A stretch of DNA of 5,688 nt from Lachnospiraceae bacterium UBA2868 (lineage in GTDB: Bacteria; Bacillota_A; Clostridia; Lachnospirales; Lachnospiraceae), in NCBI GenBank assembly GCA_002350465.1, contig DEEW01000082.1, positions 14,980-20,667 of the forward strand. The letters are read 5' to 3'. Of the stretch, positions 1-5,688 are shown piece after piece. The stretch's first letter is position 1. Each line of letters begins with the position of its first letter. The translations under genes and the position numbers were made by a program. The notes under the pieces were generated by a model that worked only from the letters and a program-made list of their open reading frames with translations, ran no database searches and had not been told where the DNA came from.

Positions 1-827
1 CTTCTTGCTATGGCTCTTACCACAGTGGCCTTATCAACCTTCTCCGTCGTCATATAAACATCAAAGAGAGAAATCGGTCCCATAGCCGACAGATAATTAT
101 CCGCCTCACTCCTGTCCGTAATATAAAGAGGCTCCTGATACGGTACTCCGTTATAGTAAGGATTGCTCCCGTCCAGAGTGTAGAAGATATCGCAGCCATT
201 CGCCTCCATTTGGAGGGTCAGATCATCGTAAAATCCGCTTGTCGCGGAAAATGCGGGCGCTACTACGTTATCCGAGATCATTATCTCTTCATTTGTATAA
301 TCTGTAGGGGTACCCTTCTTCCACTGTGATGTGGCGCCGTTTCTCTTATAGGCAACATCATCTGAAAGTTTCGGAATTCTTACTGCATCTATCACCTCTC
401 CTTCAGGTGAGGTAAAATACAGAGTTTCGTTATCCCCAAGTTTAAATCCCGTATAAAGCGTATATTCATCAACATATGGCATACTTGTCCAATTCGGAAC
501 AGCTGCCCACACAGTAACACTCCCCCCTGCCGGAGCCACGACTTCCGGAAGTACATATTTTTGAAGATTATTCTTATCATCCGAAAGGGCATACCCGGTA
601 AGAACAATATCATCAGCTGAATCGTTGGCAATAACTATATAATCACTGTAAGATCCGACTTCATCATGCTTGACGGTGGAATTGTGCGGACAAATCTCAC
701 AAAGATATAAAGAACCGCGTTTCATCGGAACAAAGGTCAAAGCTATCGCAACTGCCGCAAGTATTACCGTTACTGCCACCGCGAATATCTTTGCACGTCT
801 GCTTGTCATCCGTTTAAAACTGCTCAT
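1..827 (-). CDS. Membrane-anchored lamin-tail-domain protein, probable CotH family (C-terminus beyond window)
   Basis: The first 275 residues are present; the reading frame is open to the window edge. Residues 7-12 are basic and residues 13-33 form a hydrophobic helix with no lipobox, so this is probably an uncleaved signal anchor with the rest outside the cell. Residues about 40-150 resemble a lamin-tail (LTD) fold: a start like YLCEICPHNS, then SDYIVIANDSADDIVLTGYALSDD, shown in parts at residues 61-84, then VAPAGGSVTVW at 97-107. Residues about 188-275 resemble the chitobiase/hexosaminidase C-terminal repeat (APAFSATSGFYDD, then FYTLDGSNP near 215-223). In Clostridia this domain order commonly precedes a CotH kinase-like domain, which would lie beyond the window; that part is inferred. 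The ATG at 827-825 lies 19 bp after the transformylase stop, with only a weak, close TAGG (832-835) as ribosome site. Another LTD surface protein without a CotH domain is possible. Confidence 0.7.
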   Translation of the reverse strand, partial: MSSFKRMTSRRAKIFAVAVTVILAAVAIALTFVPMKRGSLYLCEICPHNSTVKHDEVGSYSDYIVIANDSADDIVLTGYALSDDKNNLQKYVLPEVVAPAGGSVTVWAAVPNWTSMPYVDEYTLYTGFKLGDNETLYFTSPEGEVIDAVRIPKLSDDVAYKRNGATSQWKKGTPTDYTNEEIMISDNVVAPAFSATSGFYDDLTLQMEANGCDIFYTLDGSNPYYNGVPYQEPLYITDRSEADNYLSAMGPISLFDVYMTTEKVDKATVVRAIAR

Positions 828-846
828 AAAACCTAAATCCCGGGCA

Positions 847-2025
847 TCAGTGGTGGAACAGCCTTACTCCGTTACATACCATTACCATGCCGTATTCATC
901 ACATGCTTCGATAACGAGATCATCCCTTACGGAGCCACCGGGCTGAACGATGTAGGATACACCACTTTTTGCACCCCTGTCGATATTGTCGCGGAACGGG
1001 AAAAATGCATCAGAGCCGAGTGATACTCCTGTCATCTGATCGAGCCACTTTCTCTTTTCTTCCGCTGTGTATACCTCGGGCCGCACGGCAAAATACTTCT
1101 GCCATACATTATCTCCGATAACATCCATATATGTATCGCCTATATAATTATCGATTGCATTATCCCTGTCGGCGCGGCCTATCCCTTCAGCAAATTGAAG
1201 TTCCATTACCTTCGGGCTCTGACGAAGAAGCCAGTTATCCGCTTTTTGTCCCGCAAGGCGTGTGCAGTGAACTCTGGACTGCTGCCCGGCACCTATACCG
1301 ATAGCCTGTCCGTCCTTGACATAGCATACTGAATTGGACTGGGTATACTTAAGGGTGATGAGTGATATCAACAGATCATGTTTTGCCTCTTCAGGCAGAT
1401 TTCTGTTCTTCGTAACGATATTTTCAAGAAGCGAATCATTAATATCAATTTCATTTCTACCCTGTTCGAAAGTTACACCAAATACTTCCTTGTGCTCAAT
1501 GGGAGCAGGTCTGTATTCGGGATCTATCTGAATTACTGCATAATTGCCCTTCTTCTTGGCGGAAAGAATTTCAAGGGCTTCCGGCTCATATCCGGGAGCT
1601 ATAATGCCGTCTGAAACTTCTCTTTTCAGTATCTTAGCGGTAGACACATCGCACACATCCGATAATGCCACAAAATCACCGAATGAAGACATTCTGTCCG
1701 CACCCCTCGCTCTTGCGTATGCACATGCAAGAGGAGACAGTTCTCCCAGATCATCTACAAAATATATCTTCTTCAATGTATCGGAAAGAGGCTTGCCTAT
1801 AGCTGCTCCAGCAGGGCTGACATGCTTAAACGACGTTGCAGCAGGATATCCCGTTGCTGCCTTGAGTTCCCTGACAAGCTGCCAGCCGTTGAAAGCATCC
1901 AGAAGATTAATGTATCCGGGACGCCCGTTCAGTACGGTTATTGGAAGGTCTCCACCATCTGCCCTGTATATTTTTGACGGCTTCTGATTGGGGTTACAGC
2001 CATATTTTAATTCCAACTCCTTCAT
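847..2025 (-). CDS. Stand-alone AICAR transformylase (phosphoribosylaminoimidazolecarboxamide formyltransferase)
   Basis: This 392-residue cytosolic enzyme transfers a formyl group from 10-formyl-THF to AICAR, giving FAICAR, the penultimate step of IMP synthesis (EC 2.1.2.3). It corresponds to the C-terminal domain of bifunctional PurH/ATIC and lacks the roughly 200-residue cyclohydrolase domain. Visible motifs are LPITVLNG (27-34), the catalytic Lys-His pair K67-H68 in SFKHVSPAGAA, ARARGADRMSSFGDFVALSD (104-123), KYTQSNSVCYVK (226-237), IGAGQQSRVHCTRLAG (244-259), SDAFFPFRDNID (338-349) and a C-terminal GGSVRDD...RLFHH. From memory, the KHVSPAGAA form and the ARARGADRMSSFGDF block match animal ATIC better than E. 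coli PurH, which has KHANPCG. The start is secure: AAGGAG (2033-2038) lies 7 bp before the ATG and directly abuts the stop of the cyclohydrolase gene, suggesting coupled translation. It appears full length and intact. Confidence 0.95.
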   Translation of the reverse strand: MKELELKYGCNPNQKPSKIYRADGGDLPITVLNGRPGYINLLDAFNGWQLVRELKAATGYPAATSFKHVSPAGAAIGKPLSDTLKKIYFVDDLGELSPLACAYARARGADRMSSFGDFVALSDVCDVSTAKILKREVSDGIIAPGYEPEALEILSAKKKGNYAVIQIDPEYRPAPIEHKEVFGVTFEQGRNEIDINDSLLENIVTKNRNLPEEAKHDLLISLITLKYTQSNSVCYVKDGQAIGIGAGQQSRVHCTRLAGQKADNWLLRQSPKVMELQFAEGIGRADRDNAIDNYIGDTYMDVIGDNVWQKYFAVRPEVYTAEEKRKWLDQMTGVSLGSDAFFPFRDNIDRGAKSGVSYIVQPGGSVRDDLVIEACDEYGMVMVCNGVRLFHH

Positions 2026-2041
2026 AAGAATACTCCTTTTA
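2026..2041 (-). promoter_or_regulatory. Stop/Shine-Dalgarno/start junction coupling cyclohydrolase and transformylase
   Basis: Reading the minus strand, the cyclohydrolase stop TAA (2041-2039) is followed without a gap by AAGGAG (2038-2033), a 7-base spacer and the transformylase ATG. A ribosome finishing the first gene covers the start region of the second, so the two enzymes are probably made in matched amounts. Confidence 0.7.
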
Positions 2042-2752
2042 TGTGTTCTTATTTAATATTCTTGTTTTTGTTTCACCAGTAGCAATGTCAATGTAGCGAA
2101 CAAACAGCGACACTTTGTTGTCGAGGTTTAGATTCTCCCAAACCTTTTTGGTAAATGTCTCAATGTCATCATCTATCGCAACAAATTTCGGCTCTCCTTC
2201 AAATGAGGGAAGAGGATTGCCATCCTTCATGTATGTATGAATAAAGTGTCCCTCTCCTGCCAGAGGATTATCGTATGAATATGTATACCTGCAGCACTGC
2301 TCCGGATTGCCGTTATCGCTCTTTAAGATTGACATTGCATATGTGTACTTACCCTTTTCTATCTCCATCACTGCGGAAATACGCGGTGTATAGTTTGGAG
2401 CATCGGGTTCAAACTCACGACTCCGTAGAGATTCCTCGAATGATTTTCCAGCCTTTAATCCATCGTAAATCGTATCGGTCTGGTCACCGTTCGTCACTAT
2501 CGTTGTATTTCCCCAAACCCGTACAGGTGCATATATGATAAGTGAGGGATCCTCTAATTTGCTTTCGTCATAAGCCTGTGTCCTAATTCCATCCCCGTCT
2601 TCCACAAATATCCGGTTTCGTGAATTGGAACTTCTTCCCATAATAAAATACGCCGTTACTGCATACTTACCGTCAGCAGAACGGCCTATCACGATACCTC
2701 TTCCGGGGTATGAATTCGCATTCAGTTCCTTGTACAAGTTGATCTTTTGCAT
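2039..2752 (-). CDS. IMP cyclohydrolase, PurO (archaeal) type
   Basis: This 237-residue protein should close FAICAR to IMP (EC 3.5.4.10), the last step of purine synthesis. It resembles the PurO family first described in methanogens, not the MGS-like N-terminal domain of PurH. Seen in the sequence are an N-terminal PGRGIVIGRSADGKY (16-30), MGRSSNSRNRIF (38-49), VTNGDQTDTIYDGL (86-99), PNYTPRISAVM (119-129) and GEGHFIHTY (166-174). The NG..TDTI and TPRI blocks are the parts I recognise from PurO. It is about 35 residues longer than the methanogen protein as I recall it, mostly in the C-terminal half. The ATG is supported by GAAGGGAG (2759-2766) 6 bp upstream. Its neighbour is the transformylase that makes its substrate and lacks its own cyclohydrolase domain, which strongly supports the call. 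I leave the symbol blank because the family is named purO in archaea and inconsistently in bacteria. Confidence 0.9.
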   Translation of the reverse strand: MQKINLYKELNANSYPGRGIVIGRSADGKYAVTAYFIMGRSSNSRNRIFVEDGDGIRTQAYDESKLEDPSLIIYAPVRVWGNTTIVTNGDQTDTIYDGLKAGKSFEESLRSREFEPDAPNYTPRISAVMEIEKGKYTYAMSILKSDNGNPEQCCRYTYSYDNPLAGEGHFIHTYMKDGNPLPSFEGEPKFVAIDDDIETFTKKVWENLNLDNKVSLFVRYIDIATGETKTRILNKNT

Positions 2753-2778
2753 GGTATACTCCCTTCTGTCTATATTAA

Positions 2779-5436
2779 TTAAGGTAATAAATATTTCTCT
2801 TCAAAGGCATCTCTCGGCATTGGTTTGTCGAAATAAAATCCCTGCACCATTCTGACATTCATGTTTTCAAGAGCCTTGAACTGCTCTGCTGTCTCGATAC
2901 CTTCAACACAGACGCGTACTCCGAGTGCATCTGCGAGCTCGCCGATCATTCTGACAAAGGACTGTGCGTACTGATCCGTAGCAAGATCCTTGACAAAAGA
3001 CTGATCAACCTTAATAACATCCAGAGGAATCTCGCGGATGTGATTAAGTGATGAGTACCCTGTTCCAAAATCATCAAGCGCAATTCTGATACCCAGTTTC
3101 TTGATATTCCCCAGTATCCTCTTCATACGCTCCATATCGTTAATGGCAAGTGACTCGGTAACTTCGAGTGTCAGGTTTCTCGGATTAACTCCTGTTTCTT
3201 CTATTGTCTTTGCGATCGTGTCGACTATATCATTCTGCATAAGCTGCACAACCGAAAGGTTTACATTGACCTTGTAGTAGGGATGCCCGTTCTCATTCCA
3301 GTATTTAACCGCTTCACAGGCTTTCTGTAACACATGATGACCTATTGGGTTGATGAGCCCCAGATATTCGGCAAGAGGTATGAAATCCGCAGGTGAAATG
3401 AAACCGAGTTCGGTCGAATTCCATCTGATAAGCGCTTCCGCCCCAGTACACGGATTACCCGGCTTTGTAATATCAACTATAGGCTGGTAATAAACCTCAA
3501 ACTGATCGTAGTCGGTCGCAGTGGCTGCCCTCATACTCTTTTCCATATCAAGGCGCTTATATGCCTCTTCGTCGGAAGAATCAGTGTAATGAGCAAGCTT
3601 ATTCTTACCTGATTTCTTGGCGGTATACATCGCGATATCAGCTTTACGGATAAGATCCTGAACGGTCTCGCCTTCATCCGGGAATGTAACAACACCGATA
3701 CTGGAAGTACAGTAGTAATCGGCACCCTTTAAGAACCAGGGCTTGTTGAACACTACCCTGATACCCTCTATAATCTGTTCAAATCTGTCATAACTCGTGT
3801 GCGGAACCAGAATGACAAACTCATCACCACCCATGCGGTAACAGGTATTCTCAACACCGTTAATCCTGGTCAGGCTGCTGGAGATAGCCTTTAACAGCAC
3901 ATCTCCGTACTGATGCCCCAATCCGTCATTGATATGTTTAAAATCATCAAGGTCGAGGTAGATTACGGCACCCTTTCCTCCGCATTCTTTTGCCTCGTCA
4001 ATAATCCTCAGCAGGTCTCTCTCACAGCACATTCTGTTGTACAATCCAGTCAGAAAATCATTGTTTGCCTGCTGCTCTATCTTTTTCTGGTACTGTTTCT
4101 TCTCGGTAACATCTATGATTGCATAGAGAACAACCCTCCGGCCGTCGACCCACGTCATGTTTGTTGAAGTAACATCATACCAGCGGTTGCGCTCCTTGTA
4201 ATTGACCTCTCTGTAGCTTGAAGCGGTATTATATCTGCTCGACTCCTCAAACAGCCCCACTATAGCACCGCTTTTTATCTCGTTCTCGAATGTGTTTTTG
4301 CACATTCTGTTTACATATACAATGTTCGAACTGCTGACATCACGGACGTATATAGCCGATCCAACATTATCCAGTATCGTCTCAAGTGACTTGTATGAAC
4401 TTGTTATGGAATTACGCTGGATGCGGTTCGTGGCACTCGACTGGATGACTTTGGTGGCATCCCCGAAGAACTTGACTTCTTCTATGCCCCATTCCCGATT
4501 CGGCTTATTGTCCACATAAAATGCGTACATTGCGGTCTTGCCGTTTATGGCAATGGGAATGGCTACCGCTGCCGAGACCCCTATGGAGTCCAGCCAGTCA
4601 CGGTTCTTCTCATCTATCCTTGTACGATATGATATAATCCTTGTCTGATCCCCGATCTGAGAGAGAAATGACTGTGACATTATATCTATGACCGGATCAA
4701 GCGGGGATTGCCCCGTCGCCACATAACTTCCGATTATCTCAATTCCGTTCCCGTCCCGGTTCGGACGTAAAATATATGCATGCGATATTTCGGCATATTT
4801 GCCGGTGTAGTCAAGCACTCTGTTGGCAATGATCTCAAAAGCCTCATCAGATCCAAGCTGAGAAACTACTCCTGTCATTGCCTCGGATCTCTTTAAAGCG
4901 TCCTGCATCTCTTCGGTTGTGGAAATAGCACGCTTAGCATCAGCCACAGCATTGGCAGTGGTATATTTTTCTCCGTAGATACGGTTAGACACTTCACGTA
5001 TCAGATCAACGGATGCATTAAACTTGTAAAGGGGAATTGTACTTTCGAAATTATTGATATCGTTCTCGCCACCCTCATCGGGTCCGATTCCGCATATAAA
5101 CCACGCAAAAGCAGGCGTTCCTCCAACTCTCACGCCGACTGTGGCGATTTTCATGTTACGGTATTCGGTGTTCTCTATAACCTGCTCTTCTACCGTGTTG
5201 AATAGCACCCTGTTTATTGCAGCTCTTATCTGCATTTCATCAAGAAGCTTTACTACACGGGCAATCTCCTCCGGATTACCGGACATTTCCGTAACACGCT
5301 TTCCCTGCTCATCCACACAAAAAATAAACAGGTTCGCAACCTGCGCATATACATCCTGCAGCTCCTGAAGCCGCACGGTATCTATCATAAACTTACCGGA
5401 AAGATTACTTTCCCTTGTGCTGTCATCAAAACTCAT
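2779..5436 (-). CDS. PocR-like/GAF/PAS sensor GGDEF-EAL protein (c-di-GMP cyclase/phosphodiesterase)
   Basis: An 885-residue soluble protein with no membrane segment, so it should sense cytoplasmic signals. Residues about 17-155 resemble a PocR-type sensory domain (start near VRLQELQDVYAQVANLFIF). A helical linker (158-190) follows, then a GAF-like domain (about 187-335) and a PAS domain (about 345-446, ending in the usual DVTEKK). The GGDEF domain (about 455-617) has DFLTGLYNR (460-468), LDLDDFKHINDGLGH (494-508) and MGGDEF (535-540). The product-inhibition site RxxD is replaced by GVEN (527-530). The EAL domain (about 633-885) has E667-A-L, N726, E758, D788-D789-F-G-T-G, K809, D811, E845 and Q865, all the expected metal and catalytic positions. 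Both c-di-GMP synthesis and breakdown are therefore possible; net activity cannot be read from sequence. The start at ATG 5436-5434 is less certain: M17 is an alternative, since the promoter lies immediately upstream. Confidence 0.93.
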   Translation of the reverse strand: MSFDDSTRESNLSGKFMIDTVRLQELQDVYAQVANLFIFCVDEQGKRVTEMSGNPEEIARVVKLLDEMQIRAAINRVLFNTVEEQVIENTEYRNMKIATVGVRVGGTPAFAWFICGIGPDEGGENDINNFESTIPLYKFNASVDLIREVSNRIYGEKYTTANAVADAKRAISTTEEMQDALKRSEAMTGVVSQLGSDEAFEIIANRVLDYTGKYAEISHAYILRPNRDGNGIEIIGSYVATGQSPLDPVIDIMSQSFLSQIGDQTRIISYRTRIDEKNRDWLDSIGVSAAVAIPIAINGKTAMYAFYVDNKPNREWGIEEVKFFGDATKVIQSSATNRIQRNSITSSYKSLETILDNVGSAIYVRDVSSSNIVYVNRMCKNTFENEIKSGAIVGLFEESSRYNTASSYREVNYKERNRWYDVTSTNMTWVDGRRVVLYAIIDVTEKKQYQKKIEQQANNDFLTGLYNRMCCERDLLRIIDEAKECGGKGAVIYLDLDDFKHINDGLGHQYGDVLLKAISSSLTRINGVENTCYRMGGDEFVILVPHTSYDRFEQIIEGIRVVFNKPWFLKGADYYCTSSIGVVTFPDEGETVQDLIRKADIAMYTAKKSGKNKLAHYTDSSDEEAYKRLDMEKSMRAATATDYDQFEVYYQPIVDITKPGNPCTGAEALIRWNSTELGFISPADFIPLAEYLGLINPIGHHVLQKACEAVKYWNENGHPYYKVNVNLSVVQLMQNDIVDTIAKTIEETGVNPRNLTLEVTESLAINDMERMKRILGNIKKLGIRIALDDFGTGYSSLNHIREIPLDVIKVDQSFVKDLATDQYAQSFVRMIGELADALGVRVCVEGIETAEQFKALENMNVRMVQGFYFDKPMPRDAFEEKYLLP

Positions 5437-5443
5437 ACATTAA

Positions 5444-5472
5444 ATCATACCTTATAAAAACGCTATTTTCAA
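5444..5472 (-). promoter_or_regulatory. Predicted vegetative promoter for the GGDEF-EAL/purine transcription unit
   Basis: On the minus strand, TTGAAA (5472-5467) and TATGAT (5449-5444) are separated by exactly 17 bp. Each matches the SigA consensus at five of six positions. The expected transcription start falls at about 5438-5436, on or within a base or two of the predicted ATG. It lies in the only gap wide enough for a promoter in the window. This is a sequence match only. Confidence 0.6.
5450..5453 (-). promoter_or_regulatory. Poor Shine-Dalgarno candidate for the GGDEF-EAL start
   Basis: AAGG at 5453-5450 is the only ribosome-site-like sequence before ATG 5436-5434. Its 13-base spacing is too long, and it sits inside the spacer of the predicted promoter. 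It would thus be absent from transcripts starting there and present only in read-through RNA from the upstream gene. The other genes in the window that have a strong site place it 6-7 bases from the start. Confidence 0.4.
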
Positions 5473-5473
5473 C

Positions 5474-5498
5474 TAAAGTTTTCAATCAGAAAACTTCA
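5474..5498 (-). repeat. AT-rich 10-bp inverted repeat with 5-base loop
   Basis: On the minus strand TGAAGTTTTC (5498-5489) can pair with GAAAACTTTA (5483-5474) around the loop TGATT. Nine Watson-Crick pairs and one G-U pair form, with only two G-C pairs. It overlaps the last codons and stop of the upstream gene and ends one base before the -35 box. No run of T follows directly, so it is a weak terminator candidate; an operator for the promoter is an equally good reading. A direct repeat TTGAAAA (5485-5479 and 5472-5466) overlaps it. Confidence 0.4.
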
Positions 5499-5688
5499 CA
5501 ACAATCGTATTATCCACCATCTTTACAGAGCCTTCATCCGGATAAGTTGGCATCTCATCAACAGTATCTGTTGATAAAACAGTTCCCGGATCAGCTTTTA
5601 CAGGAGAAAAACCACACCACAGTTCCATGGTCTCCTCCCATGCATAATCGTTTATTATCGAATTTCTGTGATATGGCGGAAGGTAAAT
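5482..5688 (-). CDS. C-terminus of an unidentified protein (N-terminus beyond window)
   Basis: An open frame enters at the window edge and ends at TGA 5484-5482, giving 68 residues. It runs from IYLPPYHRNS, through NDYAWEETMELWCGFSP, to a polar, acidic stretch (DEMPTYPDEGSV) and ends in MVDNTIVVKFSD. No membrane helix or motif that I can assign is visible. The alternating hydrophobic tail (NTIVVKF) suggests a final beta strand. It is judged to be a real coding end because the frame stays open to the window edge, codon use matches its neighbours, and the stop is followed by a short gap with a promoter. It lies 45 bp upstream of the GGDEF-EAL gene on the same strand, so read-through into that gene is possible. 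I do not recognise the family. Confidence 0.65.
   Translation of the reverse strand: MYLPPYHRNSIINDYAWEETMELWCGFSPVKADPGTVLSTDTVDEMPTYPDEGSVKMVDNTIVVKFSD

Noticed and set aside
839..844. CCCGGG palindrome between the transformylase and CotH-like genes
   Set aside because: Six bases is too short to mean anything and no longer stem forms around it.
670..1023. Plus-strand open frame of 117 codons spanning the CotH/transformylase junction
   Set aside because: It is antisense to two genes with clear domain evidence and crosses their intergenic gap; no supporting start signal.
1544..1987. Plus-strand open frame of 147 codons opposite the AICAR transformylase
   Set aside because: It lies wholly antisense to a conserved enzyme, has no convincing ribosome site and its protein resembles nothing; it reflects the codon bias of the real gene.
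2753..2778. Purine, ZTP or PurR-type control element before the purine genes
   Set aside because: The gap is only 26 bp and is filled by the ribosome site; no riboswitch fits and no palindromic operator is visible.
2776..2804. Possible internal promoter before the cyclohydrolase gene (TTGAAG, 17 bp, TAATTA)
   Set aside because: Both boxes match poorly and lie in AT-rich coding sequence where such matches are expected by chance.
5437..5481. c-di-GMP riboswitch before the GGDEF-EAL gene
   Set aside because: The 45-bp gap is too short for a GEMM aptamer and is occupied by promoter elements.
5474..5498. Inverted repeat as a Rho-independent terminator of the upstream gene
   Set aside because: The stem has only two G-C pairs and the nearest T run (5460-5456) is 13 bases past it, so it does not meet the usual form; kept only as a repeat.

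Overview
The window looks like a piece of a Clostridia genome, most likely Lachnospiraceae (a Butyrivibrio/Roseburia-like relative). The reasons are moderate GC, Shine-Dalgarno-led genes, a split version of the last two purine-synthesis enzymes, a membrane-anchored CotH-type surface protein and a large multi-sensor GGDEF-EAL protein. The genus is an inference from gene content only. Every gene lies on the minus strand, so the text below follows transcription from high to low coordinates.

Region by region: (1) 5688-5482 is the last 68 codons of an unidentified upstream protein. (2) 5481-5437 is a 45-bp gap with a good sigma-70/SigA-type promoter (TTGAAA, 17 bp, TATGAT). A 10-bp inverted repeat overlaps the upstream stop codon just before it. 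(3) 5436-2779 encodes an 885-residue soluble c-di-GMP enzyme with a PocR-like sensory region, GAF, PAS, GGDEF and EAL; both catalytic domains keep their key residues. (4) 2752-2039 encodes a PurO-type (archaeal-type) IMP cyclohydrolase. (5) 2025-847 encodes a stand-alone AICAR transformylase, corresponding to only the C-terminal half of normal PurH. (6) 827-1 is the N-terminal 275 residues of a membrane-anchored lamin-tail-domain protein, probably CotH-like, which runs off the window.

The gaps between genes 3 to 6 are 26, 13 and 19 bp, with no terminator visible, so they probably form one transcription unit. Genes 4 and 5 together replace bifunctional PurH: AICAR transformylase makes FAICAR and the cyclohydrolase closes it to IMP. 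The most interesting feature is the arrangement. A signalling protein that makes or degrades a GTP-derived second messenger sits directly upstream of, and apparently co-transcribed with, the enzymes that finish IMP, the precursor of GTP. A surface protein gene follows. A functional link is a hypothesis.

There is no gene-free stretch longer than 45 bp. No tRNA, rRNA, CRISPR array, insertion sequence or riboswitch was seen.
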